This document shows positions 50,611-59,470 of a DNA stretch of 64,000 bases, in pieces. How positions within the stretch are numbered: position 1 is the first letter of the stretch; every line of letters starts with the position of its first letter. Both the position numbers and the translations under genes were made by a program. Source of the stretch: Burkholderia sp. Bp9142 (lineage in GTDB: Bacteria; Pseudomonadota; Gammaproteobacteria; Burkholderiales; Burkholderiaceae); NCBI RefSeq assembly GCF_003853415.1, contig NZ_QTPP01000018.1:1-64000 (forward strand), written 5' to 3'. Below the pieces are notes generated by a model. It saw nothing but the letters and a program-made list of their open reading frames with translations, was not told the DNA's origin and did not search any database.

Positions 50611-51601
50611 ATGCACCGCCGTGCCGGATGCGCGCACGACGCGTGCGCGCGCCGGACTTGCCGTGCATGTCGCCGCCGCTGCGGCGCCTGTCGGCGAGCG
50701 GCGCATGCTGCGCTGTCAGTTCGGCGATCCAGTCGATGAACACGCGCAGCTTCGCGCTGATGTGCCGGTTCGGCGGGTAAGCCACATACATCGGCATCGG
50801 ATCGAGCCGCCAGTGCTCGAATAGCGGCACCAGCGCGCCATGCGCACGGTGCCGCTCGGCCATGTAGTCGGGCAGCCACAGGATGCCGAGACCGGCGAGG
50901 CCGGCCTCGAGGTACGCGTTGCCGTCGTCGACCGCCAGCACGTAGCGCCCGCGCACGTTGATCCGCTCGCCGTCGAGTTCCATCGCATACGGCAGCGCCT
51001 TGCCGGTGCGCGCCCACAGAAAGCCCACGATCCGGTGATGCGTGTCCTCGAGCTCCGCCGGGTGCGATGGCGTGCCCGCGCGCGCCAGGTAGTCGGGCGA
51101 TGCGTAGACGCCGAGCCGCAGGTCGCCGACGCGGCGCGCGACCAGTGCCTGGTCCGCCGGCTCGCCGCCGCGCACGACGCAGTCGACGTTCTCGCCGATC
51201 ACGTCCACCACGCGGTCGCTGACGCCCATGTCGAGCTGGATGTCCGGATAGCGCGCGTGGAACGCGGGCAGCGCGGGAATCAGGATCAGCCGCGCGAACG
51301 GGCTCGGCACGTCGACGCGCAGCCGCCCGCGCGGCGACGCCGACGCGCCCGACAGGCTCGTCTCGGCGTCGTCCATGTCGGCGAGCAGCCGCACCACGCG
51401 CTCGTAGTAGGCGGCGCCGTCGGCCGTGACGACGACCTTGCGCGTCGTGCGGTTGAACAGCTTCACGCGCAGCCGCGCTTCCAGCTGCTGTACCAGCTGC
51501 GTGACGGTGGTCCGGCTCATGTGCAGCGTCCCGGCCGCCTTCGTGAAGCTGCCGGCCTCCACCACGCGGGCGAACGCCTGCATCGCGTCGAATCGATCCA
51601 T
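50609..51601 (-). CDS. LysR-family transcriptional regulator
   Basis: The 330-residue LTTR from ATG 51601 (MDRFDAMQAFARVVEAGSFT) has a winged-helix HTH (about 1-60, with AAGTLHMSRTTVTQLVQQLE) and a periplasmic-binding-like effector domain (about 90-295). The C-terminal 30 residues are an extra basic tail (SGARTRRARIRHGGA). It is divergent from a RidA-family gene with dyads in the gap, so that gene is its likely target. It converges on allA, so a role in the purine operon is possible but not implied. Confidence 0.87.
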   Translation of the reverse strand: MDRFDAMQAFARVVEAGSFTKAAGTLHMSRTTVTQLVQQLEARLRVKLFNRTTRKVVVTADGAAYYERVVRLLADMDDAETSLSGASASPRGRLRVDVPSPFARLILIPALPAFHARYPDIQLDMGVSDRVVDVIGENVDCVVRGGEPADQALVARRVGDLRLGVYASPDYLARAGTPSHPAELEDTHHRIVGFLWARTGKALPYAMELDGERINVRGRYVLAVDDGNAYLEAGLAGLGILWLPDYMAERHRAHGALVPLFEHWRLDPMPMYVAYPPNRHISAKLRVFIDWIAELTAQHAPLADRRRSGGDMHGKSGARTRRARIRHGGA

Positions 51602-51630
51602 CGGGTCTGCGCTCCGCGTCGCTCGGAAAT

Positions 51631-51684
51631 TGTTTGGGTTTCGCAAACAGTGCTGGACACGGTTGCCTGTTTATCGATCAGGCA
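51631..51684. promoter_or_regulatory. Candidate LysR operators in the LysR/ridA gap
   Basis: tgtttg-N7-caaaca (51631-51649) and tgcctg-N9-caggca (51664-51684... arms 51664-51669 and 51679-51684) are two interrupted dyads of LTTR type (T-N11-A-like) in the 151-bp divergent gap. They lie 30-85 bp from the LysR start. Confidence 0.45.
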
Positions 51685-51752
51685 GCGGTCCTTAAAGTGC
51701 CTCCATCGTTGAGACCGGGGCGGTTTGCCCCATCGATGAATGGAGGATTGGC

Positions 51753-52157
51753 ATGACGAAGCGTAGCGCAGTTTTCCCACCCGGGCGCCGGGCGCTGTAC
51801 GAGCGTAACCGGTATTCACCGGCCGTGAAGTCGAACGGTTTCCTGTTCGTGTCCGGCCAGGTCGGCAGCCGCGACGACGGATCGCCGGAGCCGGAACTCG
51901 GCGCTCAGGTGCGGCGCGCGTTCGAGAACCTGAACGCGGTGCTGCGCGCGGCCGGCTGCACGTTTGACGATGTCGTCGACGTGACGGTATTCCTCGTCGA
52001 TCCCGAAGCGACCTTCGAGCGGATCTGGCAGATCGTTCCCGAGTATTGGGGCGACGCACCGCATCCGACGCTGACCGCCGTCGGCGTGACCTGGCTGTAC
52101 GGCTTCCAGTTCGAGATCAAGGTGATCGCCCGGCTGCCGGAGACGGTCGACGGGTGA
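51753..52157 (+). CDS. RidA/YjgF-family protein
   Basis: The 134-residue protein has the YjgF/YER057c/UK114 fold: NRYSPAVKSNGFLFVSGQVG, VVDVTVFLVDPEATFERIW and APHPTLTAVGVTWL. The archetype RidA hydrolyses reactive 2-aminoacrylate-type imines, but this is not the RidA-1 archetype: the usual catalytic arginine of the (R/K)P(A)R(S/T) segment is replaced here (APHPTLTAV), so it belongs to another subgroup with unproven activity. Divergent from LysR. Confidence 0.82.
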   Translation: MTKRSAVFPPGRRALYERNRYSPAVKSNGFLFVSGQVGSRDDGSPEPELGAQVRRAFENLNAVLRAAGCTFDDVVDVTVFLVDPEATFERIWQIVPEYWGDAPHPTLTAVGVTWLYGFQFEIKVIARLPETVDG

Positions 52158-52401
52158 GCCGGGCTCGACCGCGCGATTGCTTGCCGTGTCGGCGGCGCGC
52201 CGCGGCGCGACCGGCGGCTCCCGTTCGTCCGCGCGATGCAGCAGCGCGGCAAGCGACGTTGAATCGGACGGCGTCGGCGTGTCGAACCGGCGCACGGCGA
52301 TCTCCGGCGTCCGCGTGTTCATCACGACGGCGCCGGCCATCACGCGTGCTATCGTGCCCGCATTGCCACCCGACGACGTCCATGCCGGGCGATTCCCGCC
52401 G
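52158..52401. other. Intergenic region ridA-ACT gene
   Basis: I see no gene, hairpin or promoter that I would support in these 244 bp. Confidence 0.4.
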
Positions 52402-52812
52402 ATGAGCCAACCTGAAAACGACCTCGCGACCCTGTTGCGCACGATGCAGCCCGAGCTGCATCCGGGCGCGTATGCGTTCGTGTCGCTGCCGAACGGCACC
52501 GACGTATCGTTATCCGAAACGATCGCCACCTTCCAGGAAGCCGAAGGGCTGACGGTGATCGTCAGCGAGGAAACGGCCGCCCGCCGCGGCTGGCCCGTGC
52601 TGTTCCGCGCCGCGTGGATCACGCTGACCGTGCATTCCGACCTGCAGGCGGTCGGTCTGACGGCCGCGTTCGCGCAGGCGCTCGGCGCGGCCGGCATCAG
52701 CTGCAACGTGATGGCGGCCGCGTGCCACGACCACATCTTCGTCGCATTCGGCGACGGTGCGCGCGCGCTCGACGCGCTGATCGCGCTGCAGCGCGACGCG
52801 TCGCGCGGCTGA
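52402..52812 (+). CDS. ACT-domain-containing small protein
   Basis: The 136-residue protein from ATG 52402 (MSQPENDLATLLRTMQPELH) contains a duplicated ACT-like fold: WITLTVHSDLQAVGLTAAFA, then ALGAAGISCNVMAAACHDHI, which resemble the ligand-binding loop and Gly-rich turn of the ACT domain (DUF3121/CASTOR type). There is no attached catalytic domain. It may be an amino-acid sensor; partner unknown. An upstream open frame is not conserved in character. Confidence 0.75.
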   Translation: MSQPENDLATLLRTMQPELHPGAYAFVSLPNGTDVSLSETIATFQEAEGLTVIVSEETAARRGWPVLFRAAWITLTVHSDLQAVGLTAAFAQALGAAGISCNVMAAACHDHIFVAFGDGARALDALIALQRDASRG

Positions 52813-52832
52813 CGCACGCTTCCGCCGCACGC

Positions 52833-52859
52833 AAAAAAACGGGCCCGTTTCCGGGCCCG
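52833..52859 (-). terminator. Intrinsic terminator of puuD
   Basis: The perfect 7-bp stem cgggccc/gggcccg (52840-52846 with 52853-52859), with a run of seven A at 52833-52839, gives a stem followed by seven T on the minus strand, 38 bp after the puuD stop. It may also stop the converging ACT gene. Confidence 0.88.
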
Positions 52860-52897
52860 CGAACGGAGAGGGGGCCGACGCGCCGGCACGCGGCAGC

Positions 52898-54091
52898 TTA
52901 CTTCGTCGCGCCACCCTCGAACCACGCGGCGAGCTTCACGCGCTCGTCGTCGGTCATGTGCGTGACGTTGCCGATCGGCATCGCCTTCAGGCGCACGGCC
53001 TGTTCGTAGATACGCTGTGCGTTCTTCGACACTTCGTCCGGCGTGTCGAACATCACGCCGGCCGGCGCGCTGCCCATCAGCGTCGGCTTGGCCGAGTGGC
53101 ACTCGACGCAGCGCTGCTGCAGGATCGGCATGATGTCGTTGATCACGATCTTCGGCGCGTTCGCCGCCTGCGCTTCCGGCGCGACCGGCTTCGGCATCGT
53201 CCATACCAGGGCGCCCGACAGCAGGGCGACGCCGCCGATCGGCAGGTACCACAGCTGCTTGCCGCGGTGGCGCATCACGAAGAACTGACGGATCAGCGCA
53301 CCGGCCAGCATGATCAGCACGAGCACGACCCAGTTGAACTTGTTCGTGTACGTCATCGCATAGTGGTTCGACAGCATCGCGAACACGACGGGCAGCGTGA
53401 AGTACGTGTTGTGCACCGAGCGCTGCTTGCCGCGCTTGCCGTAGATCGGGTTCGGCTCTTCGCCCTTGAGCATCTTGTCGACCATCTTGCGCTGGCCGGG
53501 GATGATCACGAAGAACACGTTCGCCGACATGATCGTCGCGAGCATCGCGCCGACGATCAGGTATGCGGCACGACCGGCGAAGATGTGGCAGGCGAGGTAG
53601 GCGGCGGCGACGACGTAGAGGCCGACGCAGATGCCGAGCACGCGATCGTTGGTGCCGAGGAGGCGGCACAGCGAGTCGTAGACGATCCAGCCGGCCGCGA
53701 GGAAGCCGAGCGCGGATGCGACGGCGACCACCGGGCCCATGTCGAGCACGCTCTTGTCGATCAGGTACGTGTTCGGTGCGAGCAGGTACAGCACGAAGAA
53801 CAGCGAGAAGCCCGACAGCCAGGTCGTGTACGACGGCCACTTCGACCAGTGCAGGTCATCCGGCATTTCCGGCGGGGCGACCGTGTACTTCTGCATGTTG
53901 TAGAAACCGCCGCCGTGGACGTGCCACAGTTCGCCGAACACGCCGCGCTTGCGCTGGTTCGCGTCGGCAGGCGGTTTCAGGCTGTTGTCGAGCGCGACGA
54001 AATAGAAGGACTCGCCGATCCACGCAATGGCGACGATGACGTGCAGCCATCGCAGCGCGAGGTTCAGCCAGTCGGTGATGAAGCCTTCCAT
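52898..54091 (-). CDS. puuD: Urate hydroxylase PuuD (membrane, cytochrome c-linked)
   Basis: Oxidises urate to 5-hydroxyisourate, passing electrons to its own c-type heme rather than making H2O2. The 397-residue product has about eight N-terminal membrane segments (DUF989; MEGFITDWLNLALRWLHVIV, then ELWHVHGGGFY) and a C-terminal cytochrome c domain with CVECH (Cys328-His332) and a candidate axial Met371. No soluble uricase is in the window. The next gene in the operon is uraH upstream on the same strand (53 bp). Confidence 0.93.
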   Translation of the reverse strand: MEGFITDWLNLALRWLHVIVAIAWIGESFYFVALDNSLKPPADANQRKRGVFGELWHVHGGGFYNMQKYTVAPPEMPDDLHWSKWPSYTTWLSGFSLFFVLYLLAPNTYLIDKSVLDMGPVVAVASALGFLAAGWIVYDSLCRLLGTNDRVLGICVGLYVVAAAYLACHIFAGRAAYLIVGAMLATIMSANVFFVIIPGQRKMVDKMLKGEEPNPIYGKRGKQRSVHNTYFTLPVVFAMLSNHYAMTYTNKFNWVVLVLIMLAGALIRQFFVMRHRGKQLWYLPIGGVALLSGALVWTMPKPVAPEAQAANAPKIVINDIMPILQQRCVECHSAKPTLMGSAPAGVMFDTPDEVSKNAQRIYEQAVRLKAMPIGNVTHMTDDERVKLAAWFEGGATK

Positions 54092-54143
54092 GAAACTCCT
54101 CCAGACTCAGATCGTTGTCTTGATGCGGGCAGCCGATACGGTG

Positions 54144-54497
54144 TCAGCTGCCGCGATAGGTGCTGTACGACCACGGCGACACGAGCAGCGGCACGTGGTA
54201 GTGCGATGCAGTGTCGGCGATGCCGAAGCGCAGCACGACGCGGTCGACGAAGCGGGGTTCGGGTACCTTCACGCCGAGCGACGCGAAGTAGTCGCCCGCA
54301 TGGAACACGAGTTCGTATTCGCCGGCGGCGAGCGCGGCGCCTTCGAGCAGCGGTTCGTCGCAGCGGCCGTCGCTATTGGTCAGCACGGTCTTGATCGCGC
54401 GGCGCGAATCGCCGTCCAGCGCGTAGAGGTCCACCTTGATGGACGCGCCGGGACGGCCGTGCGCCGTATCGAGTACGTGGGTAGTGAGCTTTCCCAT
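54144..54497 (-). CDS. uraH: 5-hydroxyisourate hydrolase (transthyretin-related)
   Basis: Hydrolyses 5-hydroxyisourate to OHCU. The 117-residue product starts MGKLTTHVLDTAHGRPGASI (catalytic histidine in THVLD) and ends with the diagnostic YRGS tetrapeptide. The upstream frame is open but not conserved. It is 53 bp upstream of puuD, so PuuD makes the substrate used here. Confidence 0.95.
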   Translation of the reverse strand: MGKLTTHVLDTAHGRPGASIKVDLYALDGDSRRAIKTVLTNSDGRCDEPLLEGAALAAGEYELVFHAGDYFASLGVKVPEPRFVDRVVLRFGIADTASHYHVPLLVSPWSYSTYRGS

Positions 54498-55008
54498 TCG
54501 CAATTGTCCTTGTGTGAATGCGAGGTTCGGCGGCGACTCGATCCATTGACTGTGCGGCGGATCGAGGCTCCACGTCACGTGGCTACATACCCGTCGGCGA
54601 GATTGAAGCGAGCGCCGTGCAGGCATTGTAAAAAGGTTCCCCGCGCAAATACGGGCGCGATATCGAAGATAATGCGCCGCGCATGAGCCGCTGTCGACGG
54701 CGTGCCGGGAGCGGTCCGCCGCCCCGGATTCCCGCGCCCGGCGGGCCGCGGGCGGCGTACCATATCGAATCCGTGAAGCACGGTATTGCGGATCGCGCAT
54801 TGTGCGCCGCGCGCGCTTGGGCGATGCTGCCGCCGTGCGCGTCGGCCTTCGAGCCCGCGCGTACCCCGAAGACGGCATTCACGCCGGGTAACCGGGCCAG
54901 CGCGTTCGAACGGACGCAGGCACCGGGGCGTGCCGCGCATCAGCGTTCGAACGGCCTTGTGAGCGTCTCCGGGAGCGGTTCCCGGGGGCAGAACGACGCG
55001 GAGAACGC
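54498..55008. other. Divergent intergenic region uraH / deaminase
   Basis: This 511-bp gap has no supported gene; short ORFs inside are Arg/Pro/Ala-rich shadows. A minus-strand TACAAT (54630-54625) may be the -10 of uraH-puuD, but no good -35 is seen. The first 200 bp are A/T-richer than the rest. Confidence 0.45.
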
Positions 55009-56421
55009 ATGAACCTCGAGCAGCACGCCGGCGCACGCGCGCCGCACCCATCCTCATCCCGCCCGAAAACCCTGCTGGTCAAGCACGCCGACGTGCTCGT
55101 GACCATGGACGACACGCGCCGCGAACTGCGCGACGCGGGGCTTTACGTCGAAGACAACCGGATCGTCGCCGTGGGACCGAGCGCCGAGCTGCCCGATACG
55201 GCCGACGAAGTGCTCGACCTGCGCGGCCACCTCGTGATCCCCGGGCTCGTGAACACGCACCATCACATGTACCAGAGCCTCACGCGCGCGGTGCCGGCCG
55301 CACAGAACGCCGAGCTGTTCGGCTGGCTCACGAACCTGTACCGGATCTGGGCGTACCTGACGCCGGAGATGATCGAGGTGTCGACGCTCACCGCGATGGC
55401 CGAGCTGCTGCACTCGGGGTGTACGACGTCGAGCGACCATCTGTACATCTACCCGAACGGCAGCCGGCTCGACGACAGCATCGGCGCCGCGCAGCGGATC
55501 GGCATGCGCTTTCACGCGAGCCGCGGCGCGATGAGCGTCGGCCAGCGCGACGGCGGGCTGCCGCCGGATTCGGTCGTCGAGCGCGAGCCCGACATCCTGC
55601 GCGACGCGCAGCGCCTGATCGAGACCTATCACGACGAAGGCCGCTACGCGATGCTGCGGGTGGTCGTTGCGCCGTGCTCGCCGTTCTCGGTAAGCCGCGG
55701 CCTGATGCGCGACGCGGCCGTGCTGGCGCGCGAGCATGGCGTGTCGCTGCACACGCACCTGGCCGAGAACGTCAACGACATCGCGTACAGCCGCGAGAAG
55801 TTCGGGATGACGCCCGCCGAATACGCGGAAGATCTCGGCTGGGTCGGTCACGACGTGTGGCACGCGCACTGCGTGCAGCTCGACGACGCGGGCATCGGCC
55901 TGTTCGCGCGCACCGGCACCGGCGTCGCGCACTGTCCGTGCTCGAACATGCGGCTCGCATCGGGCATCGCACCGGTGAAGAAGATGCGTCTCGCGGGTGT
56001 GCCGGTCGGCCTCGGCGTCGACGGTTCCGCGTCGAACGACGGCGCGCAGATGGTCGCGGAAGTAAGGCAGGCGCTGCTGCTGCAGCGGGTCGGCTTCGGG
56101 CCCGATGCAATGACCGCGCGCGAAGCGCTCGAGATCGCGACGCTCGGCGGCGCGAAGGTGCTGAACCGCGACGATATCGGCGCGCTGAAGCCCGGCATGG
56201 CCGCGGACTTCGCCGCGTTCGACCTGCGCCAGCCGCTGTTCGCGGGCGCGCTGCACGATCCGGTCGCGGCGCTCGTGTTCTGTGCGCCGTCGCAGACGGC
56301 GTACACGGTGGTGAACGGGAAGGTGGTGGTGCGGGAAGGGCGGCTCGCGACGCTCGACCTGCCGCCCGTCATCGAGCGCCATAACGCGCTTGCGCAGGCC
56401 CTCGTGGAGGCGTCGCGCTGA
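55009..56421 (+). CDS. 8-oxoguanine deaminase / guanine-deaminase-like amidohydrolase
   Basis: Zinc amidohydrolase of 470 residues (subtype III): metal-binding NTHHHMYQSLTR with His84-86, then HTHLAEN, WHAHCVQLDD and GVDGSASND. Its closest recognisable family is 8-oxoguanine deaminase (PA0142-like), which turns 8-oxoguanine into urate. That would feed the adjacent PuuD-UraH pathway; guanine or another purine is an alternative. The N-terminal 15 residues are probably a flexible extension; the ATG at 55009 follows no strong ribosome site. Confidence 0.83.
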   Translation: MNLEQHAGARAPHPSSSRPKTLLVKHADVLVTMDDTRRELRDAGLYVEDNRIVAVGPSAELPDTADEVLDLRGHLVIPGLVNTHHHMYQSLTRAVPAAQNAELFGWLTNLYRIWAYLTPEMIEVSTLTAMAELLHSGCTTSSDHLYIYPNGSRLDDSIGAAQRIGMRFHASRGAMSVGQRDGGLPPDSVVEREPDILRDAQRLIETYHDEGRYAMLRVVVAPCSPFSVSRGLMRDAAVLAREHGVSLHTHLAENVNDIAYSREKFGMTPAEYAEDLGWVGHDVWHAHCVQLDDAGIGLFARTGTGVAHCPCSNMRLASGIAPVKKMRLAGVPVGLGVDGSASNDGAQMVAEVRQALLLQRVGFGPDAMTAREALEIATLGGAKVLNRDDIGALKPGMAADFAAFDLRQPLFAGALHDPVAALVFCAPSQTAYTVVNGKVVVREGRLATLDLPPVIERHNALAQALVEASR

Positions 56422-56556
56422 CGCACGGGCCTGGCGGGTCGCGCCGCGCGCCGCGGATCGGGCGCGCGGCGGTGGCCGCACCCGCCATACACCACCCGCC
56501 ATACGCCGCGCCAGGCCGCACCGCAACGGCATGGCCGGCGCGCGCGTCGTGCGCGA

Positions 56557-57486
56557 TTACGGCTCGATCAGCGTGCGGGTCGCTTCGGCGACGAGGCCGC
56601 GCAGCCAGCGCACTTCGTCGGAGTAGTGGCAGCGCTCGTGCCACAGCTGGTAGTACTGCATCGGCGGGAAGTCGAGCGGTGCCGGCACGACCGACAGCGG
56701 CAGGAACTTCGCGTAATGATCGGCGAACAGGCGCGTCGTCGTGAAGATCAGGTCGGACTTCACCAGCACGTACGGTGCGAGGTTGAAGTATGGCAGCGTG
56801 ACGACCACGTGGCGCTTGAGCCGCTCGCGCGCGAGGTGCACGTCGATCGCGCCGCGCTGGCCGACCGAGTACGGCGTCGGCGCGAGATGCGGCGCGTTCA
56901 GGTACTGATCGAGCGTGAGCCCGCCGCGCTTCGCGAACGGATGCGTGTTGCTCATCAGGCAGACGATTTCGTCGACGAACAGGTTCGACAGGTGCAGCTG
57001 CTCGGGCGGCTCGGGCCAGTTGCCGACGACGATGTCGAGCTTGCCGTCTTCCAGCGCGAGCTCGTAGTCGAACGCGGGGCCGAGCGAGTGGAATTCGAGC
57101 GTCGCATTCGGTGCGGCCTGACGGAAGCGTTCGACGACGGTCGGCACGAACAGCACGTTCAGGTAGTCGGGGCAGCCGATCCGGTAGCAGCGGATCGACG
57201 TGGCCGGGTCGAAATTGTGCTGCTGGAACTTGATGCGCTCGATTTCGCGCAGCGCGTTCTGCACCGGCTCGAGCAGGCGCAGCCCGTATTCGGTCGGGAC
57301 CATGCCGGACTTGCCGCGCACGAGCAGCGGGTCGCCGGTGATGTCGCGCAGGCGCCGCAGCGCGGCGCTGATCGCCGGTTGCGACTGGTTCAGTTTGACG
57401 GCCGCGCGCGTGACGCTGCGCTCCATCAACAAGGTGTGCAAGACGCGCAAGAGGTACGTGTCGATCGCCTCGCGTTGCTGACTCAT
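56557..57486 (-). CDS. LysR-family transcriptional regulator
   Basis: The 309-residue LTTR from ATG 57486 (MSQQREAIDTYLLRVLHTLL) follows GGAG at good spacing. The HTH covers about 1-65 (VTRAAVKLNQSQPAISAALR), the effector domain about 90-295. It converges with the 8-oxoguanine deaminase gene (136-bp gap), so either purine genes or itself may be targets. Unlike the other LysR here, no divergent partner lies immediately upstream. Confidence 0.86.
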   Translation of the reverse strand: MSQQREAIDTYLLRVLHTLLMERSVTRAAVKLNQSQPAISAALRRLRDITGDPLLVRGKSGMVPTEYGLRLLEPVQNALREIERIKFQQHNFDPATSIRCYRIGCPDYLNVLFVPTVVERFRQAAPNATLEFHSLGPAFDYELALEDGKLDIVVGNWPEPPEQLHLSNLFVDEIVCLMSNTHPFAKRGGLTLDQYLNAPHLAPTPYSVGQRGAIDVHLARERLKRHVVVTLPYFNLAPYVLVKSDLIFTTTRLFADHYAKFLPLSVVPAPLDFPPMQYYQLWHERCHYSDEVRWLRGLVAEATRTLIEP

Positions 57487-57708
57487 GATATCTCCGTTTA
57501 TATGTCCAGGCTGATCGAGGGGCGGGTGGGGTATATGGTTTTTAATATGAACCAAAGTCAGCGTCAAGAGATGGATACCCGCAGACGTCCGCCGGCCGGG
57601 CCTCGACAAGGGTCCGAACGGAGCGGAATGCAGGTGTGCGCGGCGCCGCGCGGACGCGCATTGCACGCGTCCGGTGGCCGGGGCGCCGCGCGTGGCGCGC
57701 GCGGCGCG
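57487..57708. other. Intergenic region LysR-dodecin
   Basis: No supported gene. The A/T-rich segment at about 57535-57575 is the likely LysR promoter area (minus strand); the rest is GC-rich without clear hairpins. Confidence 0.4.
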
Positions 57709-57918
57709 TCAGTCGTCGATGCGCATGCCGACTTTCAGCGTGACCTGCCAGTGGATGACCTGGTCGCCTTCGATGTGGCCGCGCGTTTCGGTCACCTGGA
57801 ACCAGTGCAGGTTATGCAGCGTCTTGCCGGCTTTCGAGATCGCGTTGCGGATGGCGTCGTCGCACGATTGCTGCGACGAGCCGGTCAGTTCGATCAGCTT
57901 GTAGACGTGGTCGCTCAT
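57709..57918 (-). CDS. Dodecin-family flavin-binding protein
   Basis: Small dodecameric flavin- or coenzyme-A-binding protein of 69 residues (family about 68-71): [40 protein letters not shown]. The tryptophan that stacks on flavin is present in VIHWQV or [16 protein letters not shown] precedes ATG 57918. It is divergent from the dehydrogenase gene. Confidence 0.93.
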   Translation of the reverse strand: MSDHVYKLIELTGSSQQSCDDAIRNAISKAGKTLHNLHWFQVTETRGHIEGDQVIHWQVTLKVGMRIDD

Positions 57919-58052
57919 GATGCGCTCCCTGGGATGTCGGTGTGTGCGGCCGGGCAAGCGGCGGGCCCGAAGCGGCGCCGCGCGTGTCCGGCTTCTTGAG
58001 TGATAGGTATGATGGGCGGCAAGTGCAACCCCAACTGGAGACGAGGAACATC

Positions 58053-58946
58053 GTGGAAGTCGGATTTTGCGGACCGGGATTGATGGGCGCGCCGATGATT
58101 CGGCATTTGCTGGCGGCGGGCCATCGGGTCAGCGTATGGAACCGGACGCGCGGCAAGGCCGAGGCGCTTGAAAAAGACGGCGCGCAGGTGGTCGACACGC
58201 CGCGTGAGCTGGCCGAGCGCGTCGACACGGTGTTCGTGTGCGTGCTCGACGGCCGCGCGGTCGGCGACGTCGCGTTCGGCGAGCACGGGCTCCTTGCCGG
58301 CGATGCGCATGCGCGCCGCTTGAAGCGCATCGTCGATCATTCGAGCATTGCGCCTGCCGCGACGCGCGACTACGCGGCGCGCGCGGCCGCGCTCGGCGTG
58401 GGCTGGATCGACGCGCCGGTGTCGGGCGGCGTGCCTGGCGCGCAGGCCGGCACGCTCGCGGTGATGGCGGGCGGCGGCGCGGCCGACCTCGACACGGTGC
58501 GGCCGCTGATCGACACCTACGCGTCGCGCATCACGCACATGGGCGCCGCAGGCGCGGGCCAGACCGCGAAGCTGTGCAACCAGGCGATCGTCACCGCGAC
58601 GGTGACCGCGATCGCGGAAGCCGTCGGCCTGGCACAGGCGAGCGGCATCGACGCCGCGCGTCTGGCCGACGCGCTGGCGGGCGGGTGGGCCGATTCGGTG
58701 CTGCTGCAGACCTTCGTGCCGCGCATGACGTCAGGCGGCCATCCGCCGATCGGTGCGCTGAGCACGTTCCAGAAGGACGTCGATGCGATCGCCGACGCAG
58801 CGCGCGACACGGGCGCCGTGATGCCCGTATCGGCCACGGTGCAGCAGGTGCTGCGGCTGGGCGCCGCGCAGGGGCTCGCCGGTGCCGATTTCGCCGCGTT
58901 CATCGACATCGTCCGGCCCGGCAACGGGCGCGGGGCGGCACGGTGA
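58053..58946 (+). CDS. NAD(P)-dependent beta-hydroxyacid dehydrogenase (tartronate semialdehyde reductase-like)
   Basis: The 297-residue enzyme from GTG 58053 starts [20 protein letters not shown], the Rossmann motif (GxGxMG), with the family motif [16 protein letters not shown] and the catalytic lysine in [11 protein letters not shown]. This is the 3-hydroxyisobutyrate / 2-hydroxy-3-oxopropionate reductase family. Next to glyoxylate-producing genes, tartronate semialdehyde reductase is a fair guess; 3-hydroxyisobutyrate is the alternative. GAGGAAC precedes the GTG start. Confidence 0.85.
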   Translation: MEVGFCGPGLMGAPMIRHLLAAGHRVSVWNRTRGKAEALEKDGAQVVDTPRELAERVDTVFVCVLDGRAVGDVAFGEHGLLAGDAHARRLKRIVDHSSIAPAATRDYAARAAALGVGWIDAPVSGGVPGAQAGTLAVMAGGGAADLDTVRPLIDTYASRITHMGAAGAGQTAKLCNQAIVTATVTAIAEAVGLAQASGIDAARLADALAGGWADSVLLQTFVPRMTSGGHPPIGALSTFQKDVDAIADAARDTGAVMPVSATVQQVLRLGAAQGLAGADFAAFIDIVRPGNGRGAAR

Positions 58947-58982
58947 TCGCGCAGCGGCGGTGAAGCGGGAAGCCTGAATGGC

Positions 58983-59010
58983 CGATGGGCCGCCCGGAGG
59001 CGGCCCATCG
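58983..59010. terminator. Perfect 12-bp hairpin between converging genes
   Basis: cgatgggccgcc (58983-58994) pairs with ggcggcccatcg (58999-59010), loop CGGA. No T tract, but the location between the converging dehydrogenase and unknown genes suits a shared terminator. Confidence 0.6.
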
Positions 59011-59023
59011 TGTCGGTGTCGGT

Positions 59024-59470
59024 TCAGCCGAGTGAGCGCGGTGTCGTGTCGCCGGCGTTCTGGCGCCCGAGCCCGCCGCGCAGGCTCGCCTTCGTGCCTG
59101 CACCAAATTCGGGCAGGATGCGCGCGCGGGCACGACTCGCGAACACGAGGAAGCCGAAGCCGTTCGCCTCGTACCAGTATCCGCCGTTCTCGAGGCCGTC
59201 GAGCGGTTGTTCGAGCGCGTTGGCGATCGATTCGATGCAGCGCTTGCGCAGTTCGGCGATGGCCGGATAGGGCGGCTGTGCGCCGCGCACGCTGCACAGG
59301 AGCACGTCGAGGCCGGGCAGCACATGCGCGTAGAGGACAGGTTCGTCCTGCGCACGGGCGCGGGCAATCTTGGTGTCGAGCTGCGCGAACGGTTTCGAAT
59401 GGCGCAATACCGCGAGGAAGGACTCCTGGCCATCCTGTTGCGCACGTCGACGTTTTTTCGGGAAGGACAT
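59024..59470 (-). CDS. Uncharacterised 148-residue protein
   Basis: From ATG 59470 (MSFPKKRRRAQQDGQESFLA) the protein has a very basic N-terminus, then a compact region with LYAHVLPGLDVLLCSVRGAQ and a C-terminal part with GYWYEANGFGFLVFASRARA, followed by a Gly/Arg tail. Aromatic and hydrophobic patterning supports a folded domain, but I recognise no family. Good codon use and orientation away from mscL support a real gene. Confidence 0.6.
   Translation of the reverse strand: MSFPKKRRRAQQDGQESFLAVLRHSKPFAQLDTKIARARAQDEPVLYAHVLPGLDVLLCSVRGAQPPYPAIAELRKRCIESIANALEQPLDGLENGGYWYEANGFGFLVFASRARARILPEFGAGTKASLRGGLGRQNAGDTTPRSLG

Noticed and set aside
54683..55012. 109-residue plus-strand ORF in the uraH/deaminase gap
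   Set aside because: Arg/Pro/Ala composition typical of shadows and no ribosome site.
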